A stretch of DNA of 64,000 nt from Methylocystis sp. H62 (GTDB lineage: Bacteria; Pseudomonadota; Alphaproteobacteria; Rhizobiales; Beijerinckiaceae). A model generated the notes under the pieces. It searched no databases, was not told the origin of the DNA, and was given only the letters and a program-made list of their open reading frames with translations. The position numbers and the translations under genes are program-made. Location of the stretch: assembly GCF_015709515.1 (NCBI RefSeq), contig NZ_JADNQZ010000058.1, forward strand, positions 434,001 through 498,000, read 5' to 3'. Positions 36,201-44,256 of the stretch are shown piece after piece. How positions within the stretch are numbered: position 1 is the first letter of the stretch; each line of letters starts with the position of its first letter.

Positions 36201-39200
36201 TTGAGCCGCTCGTCGAGCAATTGGTCGACGCGCGTCGCATGTTCGCCGACGACGGACGCCACGCTTTCACTGTGACGCTTGACGGCATCTTCGAAGGAGC
36301 CGAGCTTTTCGGCGAGGTCGACTTCGGCGCTACCGGCGTGCTCCGCCAGGCGCTGCGCGATCTCGCCGCCCTGGCGCACAAGCACGTTTTCGATCGCTTC
36401 AAGACTCTGCGCGACAGCGTCGCTGACCTGTCCGCTGTTGCGGGCGAGGCTGTCTTCGAAGGCGACGAGTTTGTCGCCAAGTTCTGCGGCGGCGCGCTCG
36501 GTGCGGGCCGCGACCCGGGCCGCCAAATCTTCGCCCTGGCGCGCGACGACGTCTTCGAACGTCGACAGACCTTCCGAAAAGGCCACCGTCGCGCGTTCGC
36601 CGTGCTCGCTGACGCGCCGGGTGATTTCTTCGCTGTGACGCTCGACGGCTTCTCCGAAAGCGGCGAGCTGCGCCGAGAGGGTCGATGCGGCGCGTTCACC
36701 GCGCTCGCCGACGCGCTCGGCAATCTCGTCGCCGTGGCGGCTGATGGAGGTCTCAAAGGCGGTGAGTTGCGCCGAGAGCGTCGATGTTGCGCGTTCGCCT
36801 TGCTCGCCGACACGCTGCGCGATCTGTTCTCCGTGGCGCGTGACGGCGTCTTCAAACGAGGCCAGCTCAGCCGCGAGCGTCGACGTCGCCCGTTCGCTCT
36901 GTTCGCTCACGCGAAGGGCGATGTCGTCGCTGTGGCGCACGACTGTCTCTTCAAAAGCGGCGAGCTGCGACGTCAGCGTCGACGTCGCCGTTTCGCCATG
37001 TTCGCTGACGCGCTGCGCGATTTCCTCGCTGTGGCGCGCGACCGTATCCTCAAAGGCGGCGAGCTGGGTCGCAATGGCGGACGTCGCGCGTCCGCCATGT
37101 TCGGTTACGCGCGTCGCGACGTCGTCGCTGTGCTGCGTGACCGCTTCCTCGAAGGCGGCGAGCTGAGCCGATAATGTCGCCGTCGCGCGCTCGCTCTGTT
37201 CGCTGACCCGTTCGGCGATTTCGCCGCTGCGGCCATTGACCGACTCTTCGAATGCGGCAAGCTGCGTGGAGAGCGCCGACGTTGCGCGCTCGCTGTGTTC
37301 GCCGACGCTCTGCGCAAGTTCCTCGCTGCGCAGCGCAACCACCGTTTGGAAGGCGGCGAGCTGCGTCGCGACGGTCGTCGCGGCCCTCTCGCTGTGTTCG
37401 GCGACGCGCGAGACGACGTCCTCGCCGTGCCGCGCGAAAGTGTCCTCGAAGGCGGCGAGCCCGTCCGAAATGACGGAGCTGACGCGATCGCCATGTTCAA
37501 CGACGCGCATGGCCGCTTCGGCGCTGTTGCGCACCACGGCGTCTTCGAAGGCGGCAAGCCGCTCGGCGAGAGTGGTCTCGATCTGCAGCCCGCGTTCGGC
37601 GATCCGTTCCGCCACTTCGCCGCCGCGGCCGAGCACGGTCTGTTCGAAGGCCTGGAAGTTATCGGCGAGCGTTTCATTGACTCGGTCGCCATGCTCCCCG
37701 ATCGCCGACACCGCTTCGCTGGCGGCGGCGACAAAACGCGTCTGCACGGCGTCGACCTGTTCGACAAGCGCCGTCGAACTCTGGTTCAGGCTGCGCGAGA
37801 CTGAGTCATGAAGCGCTTGTCCGCGCAGCTCGAATTCGTTCTGCGCCTTCTGATGCGTGTTTTCGAGCAGGCCGACGATTCGGGTTGCCGCCGTTTCGAA
37901 TGTCGTTTTAGCGTTTTCGACATGTTCGGCGACGCGGGTCGTCAGCCGTTCCTGAGTCTCGGCGAGCGAGCGCTCAAAGGCGCCGCCCTGCGTCTCGATT
38001 GTTTCGCGAAGCGCGCCGCCGGTCTCCGTGAGCTGCGCGACGATCCGCTCCCCCTGGCCGCCGATCGCCTCGGAAAAACTCGCGCCGAGCTCTTCGAATC
38101 TTTCGAGCACATCTTGGCCGCGCGCGCCGAAATCGCCGGCGATCGCTTCGCTCGCGGCTTCCAGCTTGCGGCCAACTTCCTCGACGCCGTCGGCGAAACG
38201 GCGGCTGACGTCCTCGCTCGCGCCGGTCACTTTCTGCGCGACTTCGTCGCCGGTCTGGGTCAGCGCGATCAGCACTCTTTCGCCGTGACTGGACAAAGTC
38301 GATTCAAAGGCGTCGCCTGCTTCGTCAAGCGCGAGCCGGATCTCCTCGCCCTTGGAGCCGAGCGAGGAGGTGACCCGCGCGCCGGCCTGGCTCACCGCTT
38401 CCGCGAGATGGACCGAAGTTGTGGCGAGTTCCTGAGACAGCGTCTCGCGCGCGCCAAAGAGCGCCGTGCGGGCGTTGTCGGCGTTGACGACAATCGCTTC
38501 GCGTTCGCGGGTCAGTTCGTCGATGAGAAGCCGAATGCGCCGTTCATTCTCGGTGTAGGAGCGCTCGAGGTTGGTCACCTCGGTGCGCACGATCACTTCC
38601 AGTTCGCCGGCCCTTGCGAGCGCGCGTTCGATTCCGTCTCCCATGGAGGCGGCTTCGCGCCGGATCGCCTGAGAGAGCGAGACGACTTGTTCGGTGGCGA
38701 CCGTTTCCGGCTCGATGAGCCGGATGGCCACTTCGGTCATGGAGTTGGCGATGAGCCGCATTTCATGCGCGCGGCGCGCCATCAATCCGGTGAGGAAGAG
38801 AAAAACGAGAGGCGCGAGCAGCGCGGCGAGCGTCAACACCGGCTTCGGCGCGAGCGTCAATCCGTTGGAGTCGAGGATTTCGCCTTGATGGAAATAAACA
38901 TACAGGGCCCAGCAGGCCGCCCACAGTCCCATGGAGGCGAAGGTGAGCGCCATGATCGAGCGGTTGGGCTTGATCTGCAGCGCCTGCCGCAACTCGCCGA
39001 CCGTGCGGCGGTCGTCGTTCGCGGGCGCAAGGGCGGGCGCCATCGCTGCGGTCTGCGGTTGAACGCGGTTCTGCTGTTCGCCGTAAGCGGAGGCCGGCTT
39101 TCTTTGGTCCCCGGCGTGCGCTTCCGCTCTCGGGCTCTGGGGCGGGCCGGACCGGTTGTTCGCCTCATCCGCAGCGCCTGCGGCGTCCGGCGGCGCGCCG

Positions 39201-39271
39201 ATATCCAGCGCCTCCTCGATCGCCGTCAGCGCGGCGGACGCCGCGTCCTGGATCTTTCCCGATGTCGCCAT
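33218..39271 (-). CDS. Giant coiled-coil polar-growth ring protein, GPR/RgsE-like
   Basis: A 2017-residue protein: a disordered N-terminus (1-100), two TM helices (about 106-128 and 144-165), then more than 1700 residues of heptad-rich repeats of the apolipoprotein A/E-like kind and a globular C-terminus (about 1930-2017, with RRYRVDQAFRTTADRYVQHF). The topology and length match the growth pole ring protein GPR of Agrobacterium and its Sinorhizobium homologue RgsE. Those proteins form a ring at the growing pole and are needed for unipolar growth. Residues about 604-904 are near-identical 33-residue units. Start ATG 39271 has GGAG nine bases upstream. A CtrA-like box lies about 81 bp upstream. 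Function is inferred from architecture. Confidence 0.75.
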   Translation of the reverse strand: MATSGKIQDAASAALTAIEEALDIGAPPDAAGAADEANNRSGPPQSPRAEAHAGDQRKPASAYGEQQNRVQPQTAAMAPALAPANDDRRTVGELRQALQIKPNRSIMALTFASMGLWAACWALYVYFHQGEILDSNGLTLAPKPVLTLAALLAPLVFLFLTGLMARRAHEMRLIANSMTEVAIRLIEPETVATEQVVSLSQAIRREAASMGDGIERALARAGELEVIVRTEVTNLERSYTENERRIRLLIDELTREREAIVVNADNARTALFGARETLSQELATTSVHLAEAVSQAGARVTSSLGSKGEEIRLALDEAGDAFESTLSSHGERVLIALTQTGDEVAQKVTGASEDVSRRFADGVEEVGRKLEAASEAIAGDFGARGQDVLERFEELGASFSEAIGGQGERIVAQLTETGGALRETIETQGGAFERSLAETQERLTTRVAEHVENAKTTFETAATRIVGLLENTHQKAQNEFELRGQALHDSVSRSLNQSSTALVEQVDAVQTRFVAAASEAVSAIGEHGDRVNETLADNFQAFEQTVLGRGGEVAERIAERGLQIETTLAERLAAFEDAVVRNSAEAAMRVVEHGDRVSSVISDGLAAFEDTFARHGEDVVSRVAEHSERAATTVATQLAAFQTVVALRSEELAQSVGEHSERATSALSTQLAAFEESVNGRSGEIAERVSEQSERATATLSAQLAAFEEAVTQHSDDVATRVTEHGGRATSAIATQLAAFEDTVARHSEEIAQRVSEHGETATSTLTSQLAAFEETVVRHSDDIALRVSEQSERATSTLAAELASFEDAVTRHGEQIAQRVGEQGERATSTLSAQLTAFETSISRHGDEIAERVGERGERAASTLSAQLAAFGEAVERHSEEITRRVSEHGERATVAFSEGLSTFEDVVARQGEDLAARVAARTERAAAELGDKLVAFEDSLARNSGQVSDAVAQSLEAIENVLVRQGGEIAQRLAEHAGSAEVDLAEKLGSFEDAVKRHSESVASVVGEHATRVDQLLDERLNALETAGMLVAKTMETTRELALQEFETHGAALRDKLRQSVADASSALAENAATMHERFSNTASDAVLAIATQGERLHELVNDRFGAFENAVLSESKDVVASLADHGERIAVTLGEQLTQFENALLRDGGELADRVGAQAERLSAELTQRFAVVEDVIGGKGTQLVDNLTTRTMDAAARLDVQAQEITHRIDDRLQSLDETIRTQGGALVERLSAQVEHYNARIGDNSRHFADEIGARLAEIDGAIENKGGHLVEKLGARAIDIASTMSNKIEAFENVANARTMEAADRIDELVGRVDAGLGVGGQMLQEALSKHAAEVARVMEDGGRQVMQTLDAKIKDVDWVLLSRSSELAHTIASRTEEINEALGGHAKELETTLDGRIALLENNVISRLGAVSSEIDEGGRLVVDTIGARLQDIKDVLAVARHEFDTTLHARTGDLGQSLAERVAEISGALDERLTQMQTVLDARGGAVAQELTTIGDLVATAVENSSAALVSRLGVKRDELTNALDASREALALTLETSAQTSIAALLETNEKIRAELPTLLDTLGETNASLHAVIDTTGKNLVTLEHELGKRLAEFHGALNEASTQVEHISAVAGGTMQDANAIVAALDERQHTLSQSAEKLAQSQEALDAVMAARRRSLEDLVTLIEGRRAEFESAMTQFSELMDRSFRSIETRSRDLGGELSETSRQTADLIETRFAAVRAAAEGEREQTSEALRAAFSETNEEITRLFGDARSKFDAATDDIRGLARNIHREIEETREEVRRGATEIPRETAEQAAALRRVVGDQVKALNELTDIVARSGRVYDIAEQSAPPLRQPVVDQAVRAEPAAPRLAQNRTAEPTREPQGGWLSNLLARASFDDAAPQPPRQARSLATAGALDSLTLDIARMVDNAAVAELWRRYQRGEKGGLFGRRLYTAQGHQTFEEIRRRYRVDQAFRTTADRYVQHFEDLLIETSRGDHDGSKALDLLTGDAGKVYTMLSHASGRFE
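36560..37460 (-). repeat. 99-bp tandem coding repeats in the GPR-like gene
   Basis: Units of exactly 99 bp (33 codons) recur. The marker GCGGCGAGCTG, allowing one or two mismatches, falls at 36660, 36957, 37056, 37155 and 37254, always a multiple of 99 apart. Each unit encodes a phrase like ERATSTLSAQLAAFEEAV followed by a variable RHSDDIAxRVSE part. Less regular copies extend on both sides (about 35800-37680). Unit number is likely to vary between strains. Confidence 0.85.
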
Positions 39272-39351
39272 TCGTCGTCTCCAGTGGCGCAGACGCGTCG
39301 CGCCCGGCCGATTTCACGGCCCACCGCTCAGCGACCGCCATTGAATAAAGA

Positions 39352-39366
39352 TTAACCAAACTTTAC
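39352..39366. promoter_or_regulatory. Candidate CtrA box upstream of the GPR-like gene
   Basis: TTAACCAAACTTTAC matches the alphaproteobacterial cell-cycle regulator CtrA consensus TTAA-N7-TTAA at seven of eight fixed positions. It lies about 81 bp upstream of the GPR-like start and 168 bp upstream of the HPt gene. The assignment is by motif only. Confidence 0.4.
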
Positions 39367-39533
39367 AGCCCAATCCGGGCAATTGAAACATGCGCGCGGA
39401 CCGTATCGGGAAACTTCGTTAACGCGCCCTTCAGGATCGACGCGGCAGTCTCGACGCTGGGGGCAGTTTGCCAGACTTTTACCGGCGGACTGCAAAACGA
39501 ACCGGTTTGCGATAGATATCAAGGGGAACAGGA

Positions 39534-39983
39534 ATGGGGATGGCGAAACTGGCGGACTCCACGTTTCTTAATTGCCAAGCTCAGCCGCAGCCGTTTTCCG
39601 AGGTCGACGGGGAGGCGCCGATCGACCTTGTCCATCTCTCGCGGCAGACGTTCGGCGACCATGATCTCGAACGGGAGCTGCTGGGACTTTTCGACGCACA
39701 GGCGGCGCAATTTGCGAAACGTTTGCGCGCGCTCGCCGCGCCGGGCGACGCCGACTGGCGCATCGCGCTGGCGCATACCGTCAAGGGGTCGGCGCGGGCG
39801 ATCGGCGCCTTTGAGGTGGGGCGCGCGGCGGAGGCGTATGAACAGGCGCTGCGCGGCGAGGATGCGAGCGTCGCCGAGAAGGCCGAGATGCTGGGCGCCG
39901 CCATCGGACGCGCGCGCGGCGCCATCGCTTTATTGCTGGGCGGCGCCGCTCAGAACGGCCCCACGGGGAAATATTTCAAATAA
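39534..39983 (+). CDS. Stand-alone HPt (histidine phosphotransfer) protein
   Basis: A 149-residue helical protein with the HPt signature around His81 (AHTVKGSARAIGA), the residue that would carry the phosphoryl group between a hybrid kinase and a response regulator. Start ATG 39534 has AAGGGG seven bases upstream; ATG 39540 is possible. No kinase is adjacent; the hybrid kinase at 45738 is the nearest candidate. The 3' end overlaps the convergent binding-protein gene by 34 bp. It is divergent from the GPR-like gene, with the CtrA-like box between. Confidence 0.85.
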   Translation: MGMAKLADSTFLNCQAQPQPFSEVDGEAPIDLVHLSRQTFGDHDLERELLGLFDAQAAQFAKRLRALAAPGDADWRIALAHTVKGSARAIGAFEVGRAAEAYEQALRGEDASVAEKAEMLGAAIGRARGAIALLLGGAAQNGPTGKYFK

Positions 39984-40861
39984 AGCTCGGCGAAAACGCC
40001 GCGCTGGGCGAGGCGGGAGAGCGCATAATCGAGCGCCCGGCGCAGCGGCGCGTTGCCTTTTTTCACGGCGATGCCGACGCCCTCGCCGAAATATTTCGGA
40101 TCGGTGAAGGGGCCATCCCGAAAAACGCAGCAGCCGGCCGCCTCTGCGCCGTTCAGCCAGTAGGAAAGGGCGATGGCGTCGCCGAAAACCGCCTGAACGC
40201 GGCCGTTCTTTAGCGCGTTGCGGGCGAGGGCCGGCGTTTCGAACGTCACCAAGGTCGAGCGCGGATAGAAGGCTTGCAGAAACGCCTCGTGTCGCGAGCC
40301 CGCGACCACCGCGATCGGACGATCGGCGAGGGCGGCGGGAGACGCCGACGTCAGGGTCGTGTCGGCCTGCATGGCGAACCGGCCGGGCGTCAGCATGTAA
40401 GGCCCGGAAAAATCGACCTGTTTTCGAGTGTCGTCGTTGATCGAGAGCGAAGCGATGATGGCGTCGCCGCTATTGTCGTTGAGCGCGGGAATGAGCAGAT
40501 CCCACCGCCGCCGCTGGATCGTGCAGGCCGTGTCGAGTTCGATGCAGATCGCCCTGGCGAGATCGATATTGAAGCCGGCGACCTGTCCATCCGAAAGCAG
40601 AAAATTGAACGGCGGATAGTCGTCCTCGGTCAGGAAGCGGATCTGGCGCAGTCCGGAGACGTCCGGCTTTTCCGGCGTGCGGTTGGGGTCCCAGAATGAG
40701 GGCGCATTCTCGGCCGGCGGCGTCGACGCGGGGGGCGCCGGCGTCGGCGGCGCGCCGTCAGCCGCCGCAGCCGCGAAGCTGGACGTCAGCAACAGCGCGG
40801 CGAGCGCCGCACGGATTGAGGCGAGAAGACGGGTTCGGCGCGGCTGAGGGAGACGGCGCAT
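39950..40861 (-). CDS. Periplasmic amino-acid-type solute-binding protein (SBP family 3)
   Basis: A 303-residue protein with a signal peptide (ALAALLLTSSFAAAAADG) and a Pro/Ala-rich linker. A family-3 binding domain follows: FLTEDDYPPFNFLLSDGQVA and GFNIDLARAICIEL, then IIASLSINDDTRKQVDFSGPY and FGEGVGIAVKKGN. Such domains bind amino acids or similar small ligands. No ABC permease or ATPase is next to it, so it may supply a remote transporter or act as a sensor. Its 3' end overlaps the HPt gene. Confidence 0.85.
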   Translation of the reverse strand: MRRLPQPRRTRLLASIRAALAALLLTSSFAAAAADGAPPTPAPPASTPPAENAPSFWDPNRTPEKPDVSGLRQIRFLTEDDYPPFNFLLSDGQVAGFNIDLARAICIELDTACTIQRRRWDLLIPALNDNSGDAIIASLSINDDTRKQVDFSGPYMLTPGRFAMQADTTLTSASPAALADRPIAVVAGSRHEAFLQAFYPRSTLVTFETPALARNALKNGRVQAVFGDAIALSYWLNGAEAAGCCVFRDGPFTDPKYFGEGVGIAVKKGNAPLRRALDYALSRLAQRGVFAELYLKYFPVGPF

Positions 40862-40932
40862 AAAAGGATTGCTTGGCCCTTGCTGGAGGTCGATAGTCGC
40901 GCGCAGGCTGCTGCGCTCGCCGGATTTATTGC

Positions 40933-42942
40933 ATGAATTTTGTGCCGATCGATAGTGTTGCCGCCTCTGCTTCGCAGATCAAGGACGAACTTCCTCCTCA
41001 GCCTTTCAGACGCCGGGCGCTCGCTGACTCCTCGGCCATTCGCCGGCCGTCGCCGTCGCGCGCGACCGCGTCGAGATCCATTCCCGTCGAAATCGCCTTT
41101 CTTTCGGGGCATGGCGTGCCGGAGCAAGTGCTGCAATTCGCCGCTGCGACGGCGCACCGCCAGGGCGTTTGCGCCGACGAAGCGCTACTCGCCGAAGGGC
41201 TCGTCTCCGAGGATGTCTTCTATCGGGCGCTGGCGAAGCATCTCAGCGTCGACTTCGTCGACAGTCTTGTCGACGTCGCCCCGTCAGGCGTTGCGACGGC
41301 CGAATGCGGCTACGCGCGGGTTCGGGACCCGTCGAGCGGGTTTCTTTGGCTGTTCGCGCCGAGCGGCAGCGGCGTCTTTCGGTTGATGAGCGCGCGGCGT
41401 GCGGCAAGAGGCCGGCCGCTTTTCGCGATCACCACCCGAACGCGGTTCTTGGAGGCGGTGCGTCGCGCCGATCCCGCCAACGCCGCGCGCGACGCGGCCT
41501 TTCTCGTCGAGCGCGTCGATCGAGACTTGTGCGCGCGCGGCGGTCTGCGGCGTGGTCAGGTGGGACTGCTGTTCGTCGCGCTGATCGGAATGGCCGCGAG
41601 CCTTTACGCGCCCTTCTTCTTTCTACGCCTTGCATCGGCCTTGCTCCTTGCAAGCGCATTCTTTTGCGGAGCGTTTCTGAGGCTTTTCGCCTGCGCGGCG
41701 AGCCTTCAACGCTGCGCAGACGCCGAACTGCTCGAAAGCGAGGCGCAACTGCCGATCTACACGATCGTGCTTGCGCTCTATCAGGAGGCCGCCGTTGCGC
41801 GCCAGCTCGCTCGGGCGATTGACCGCTTGGATTATCCGAGAGCCAAGCTCGATATAAAATTCGTTATCGAAGCCGACGATGAACCAACGGCTGCGGCGTT
41901 GCGCTCGCATCCGCCGCATGCGCCGCATGAGATCGTGGTTGCGCCCGAGGGCGCCCCGCGCACCAAGCCGCGCGCCCTCAACGTCGCCATGCCGCTCGCT
42001 CGCGGATCGCTCGTCGCGGTGTTTGACGCGGAAGATTTGCCTGAGCCGCGGCAATTGCGCCGCGCCGCGACGCTCTTCGCCGCCTCGCCGCCGAGCGTCG
42101 CCTGTCTGCAGGCGAGCCTCGCCATCGACAACGGCGAGCTAAATTGGATGACGGCGATGTTCGCGCTTGAATACGCGGCGCTTTTCGACGTCTACAACAA
42201 GGGCCTCGCAGCGATGCGAATGCCGCTCTTTCTCGGCGGCACGTCTAACCACTTCCGCATCGAGGCGTTGCGCGACATCGGCTTTTGGGACGCATTCAAC
42301 GTCACCGAGGACGCGGATCTCGGCCTGCGGCTCGCGCGTGCAGGCTTTGAGGTGCGGACATTCGCTTCGCAAACCTTCGAAGAGGCGCCCGCGGTCTTCG
42401 GCGCGCTGGTGAAACAGCGCACGCGCTGGTTTAAAGGCTGGATGCAGACATTCATCGTGCATTGCCGCCGGCCTATGCGGCTTTTCGTCGATCTCGGTTC
42501 GCGGCGTGCGATCGCGGTCCTCGCCATGTTCGCCAGCGGATTGTTTGGTCCTTTGCTCGGCCCGTTCCTGGCGGCGCGCATGGCCTATGATGCGATCTTT
42601 GGGGCTCTGTTGGCGCCGGTCGCGCCATTAGAAGTCGCCTTGAGCACGCTGTGGTGCTGTCTGGCGATCGCCGGAGCGATCTCCCTGATTTTGCCACTCG
42701 CCATGGGGATGCGCCGGCGCCGCCTGACGCGGTTTCGCCGTGCGCTTATCTATCTGCCGCTGTGGCTGATGATGCTGAGCATCGCGGCCTGGCGCGCGCT
42801 TTATGAACTCTGGCGGCGTCCCTTCCATTGGGAAAAAACCGAGCATGGGCTGACCCTGCGCGGCGTTGTCGAAGCGGAAAAAGACGTCGACCCATTCGTC
42901 TCAAGAAAAGAGCCACTGTTTGATCAGGAAGCCGGCGCTTAG
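40933..42942 (+). CDS. Membrane glycosyltransferase family 2 with GspE N-like domain
   Basis: A 669-residue protein. Residues about 50-115 resemble the GspE/MshE N-terminal domain (ALLAEGLVSEDVFYRALAKH then LSVDFVD), a module that in other proteins binds cyclic di-GMP. After two TM helices (about 212-252) comes a GT2 catalytic domain with DAED, the TEDADLGLRL base motif and QRTRWFKGW (QxxRW). Three or four TM helices end the protein. This resembles cellulose-synthase-like or XagB-type exopolysaccharide synthases. The polysaccharide is unknown. It overlaps the DGQHR gene by 42 bp at the 3' ends. Confidence 0.85.
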   Translation: MNFVPIDSVAASASQIKDELPPQPFRRRALADSSAIRRPSPSRATASRSIPVEIAFLSGHGVPEQVLQFAAATAHRQGVCADEALLAEGLVSEDVFYRALAKHLSVDFVDSLVDVAPSGVATAECGYARVRDPSSGFLWLFAPSGSGVFRLMSARRAARGRPLFAITTRTRFLEAVRRADPANAARDAAFLVERVDRDLCARGGLRRGQVGLLFVALIGMAASLYAPFFFLRLASALLLASAFFCGAFLRLFACAASLQRCADAELLESEAQLPIYTIVLALYQEAAVARQLARAIDRLDYPRAKLDIKFVIEADDEPTAAALRSHPPHAPHEIVVAPEGAPRTKPRALNVAMPLARGSLVAVFDAEDLPEPRQLRRAATLFAASPPSVACLQASLAIDNGELNWMTAMFALEYAALFDVYNKGLAAMRMPLFLGGTSNHFRIEALRDIGFWDAFNVTEDADLGLRLARAGFEVRTFASQTFEEAPAVFGALVKQRTRWFKGWMQTFIVHCRRPMRLFVDLGSRRAIAVLAMFASGLFGPLLGPFLAARMAYDAIFGALLAPVAPLEVALSTLWCCLAIAGAISLILPLAMGMRRRRLTRFRRALIYLPLWLMMLSIAAWRALYELWRRPFHWEKTEHGLTLRGVVEAEKDVDPFVSRKEPLFDQEAGA

Positions 42943-43974
42943 CGCCTTGCCGTAATGCTCGTGCAGCGCGACATGACTCATGCCGGCGCGCGGCAGATCC
43001 GATTTCTTCAAACGCTTGAAGAAGGGAATGAGCACGTCCTCGAAGTTCGCCACTGTGTATTTTCCGCCATGGCGGTCGGCGACGCGCTCGGCGACATTGG
43101 CGAACAGCAGCGCCAGCGCCTTGAACAAGGCCGGATGGGTGATCTGCTCATCGGCGTTGTGCAATCCGAGACCATGTCGGCAGGCGCGCAAATAGGCGTT
43201 GAGCACCGCGTAGACTTCCTCCGCCCGCGCGTCGACGAATGCGCCTTTGATCGAGCGCAGCGCGGCGTTGAAGGTGACGCGCGAAATCGTGCCCTTGCGC
43301 CGTTCCGCCGGACTGAGCAGGTCCTTGAGCGCGCTGTCGTCGCGTGTGTGAAAAAGATCGAAGACATCGTGCAGCAGCGCGTCGGCTTTCGTCTCGACTT
43401 CCGAGAGGCGGCGGATGTCGAGCAACAGCTCATTGGGCACCGGCCGCTGCTTGGTGTTGATGTCCATGAACAGCCGGCATTCTTCCGAACGCTTCAGCTT
43501 GTTGTAGATCACCACCGGCACGTCGACGGCGCGCTTCGCCAGCTTGAAGCCGAAAACCCGATGTTGGCCGTCGATGATCAGGAAGGCGCGGGGGTCCTGC
43601 CGGAATGTCAGCGTTCCGGCGGCGCGGTCATAATGCATATGCGCGCGCGACTGCGCCGACAGCACGACGGCGCCAGGAACCGTGCCGAATCCGGCGTCGA
43701 TATATTTGGCGATGGACTTCGCGCGCTTTGGATCCAGCAGGCGCTGGAAGCCCTCTTCCGGATTCTCGACCCGCGGTTCGACCGTGCAGGTTTCGGCGAG
43801 CAGGCTGCTCGGGAGCACCAGCGCGTAAAAGCGGTGCGCGCCTTGAGAAACGAGTTGCGCCGGAACGGTGATTGGCGTTTTGCTGGCGGCAGAAGCGGAG
43901 GAACTGCGCAATTCGGCCCCTGCGTCCGGCAATGGGGCGGATTCGGCGATATCGCTGAGCGTGTCCCGATCCAT
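42901..43974 (-). CDS. DGQHR-domain protein (DndB-like), orphan
   Basis: A 357-residue protein with the eponymous motif at residues 135-139 (FLIIDGQHRVFGF) and a preceding LLDPKRAKSIAKYID segment. The family includes DndB, the transcriptional regulator of DNA phosphorothioation operons, and related ParB-like proteins. No dndA, dndC, dndD, dndE, methylase or nuclease gene is adjacent, so it is not part of a visible modification locus. I use ATG 43974, nine bases after GAGGG; the frame continues far upstream without similarity. Function unknown. Confidence 0.85.
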   Translation of the reverse strand: MDRDTLSDIAESAPLPDAGAELRSSSASAASKTPITVPAQLVSQGAHRFYALVLPSSLLAETCTVEPRVENPEEGFQRLLDPKRAKSIAKYIDAGFGTVPGAVVLSAQSRAHMHYDRAAGTLTFRQDPRAFLIIDGQHRVFGFKLAKRAVDVPVVIYNKLKRSEECRLFMDINTKQRPVPNELLLDIRRLSEVETKADALLHDVFDLFHTRDDSALKDLLSPAERRKGTISRVTFNAALRSIKGAFVDARAEEVYAVLNAYLRACRHGLGLHNADEQITHPALFKALALLFANVAERVADRHGGKYTVANFEDVLIPFFKRLKKSDLPRAGMSHVALHEHYGKALSAGFLIKQWLFS

Positions 43975-44199
43975 GTTCTGATCCCTCGGAAGCGCGAACT
44001 TTTGACAGCGTTCGCGACAGCTGACTCGACGAATCGACCGGCACTCGGACAAAAGGCTAAGCGGGAAAAGGCTTGGGGGCAAGATGGGTTGAGGGCGCAA
44101 GGCAGGGTTTATCTTCGGAATTTCGATCCGACGCCGTTGCGGCCGCGGCCGCGATGCTCTTTTTAGGCCGCGGAAAGGGGAGTATTGCGGAAAGCAATG

Positions 44200-44227
44200 T
44201 TGTCGAATACTTGCCGTGCTGTAAGAT
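44200..44227 (+). promoter_or_regulatory. Candidate promoter of the KaiC-like operon
   Basis: TTGTCG (44200-44205) and TAAGAT (44222-44227) are separated by 16 bases and lie 29 bp before the GTG start. Both hexamers are near the sigma70 consensus. It is the best promoter-like pair in the 282-bp gap after the DGQHR gene. Confidence 0.4.
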
Positions 44228-44256
44228 GAACACTCGCGATTATCGGGAGCGCCACA

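Noticed and set aside
36560..37460. CRISPR-like array suggested by 99-bp periodicity
   Set aside because: The repeats are coding, lie inside one long frame and have no spacers of the usual length.
37808..39355. 515-codon plus-strand frame opposite the GPR-like gene (and similar long frames at 34904-35926 and 36119-37174)
   Set aside because: They are antisense shadows created by GC-rich repeated codons. They lack ribosome binding sites and recognisable domains, and the sense gene is convincing.
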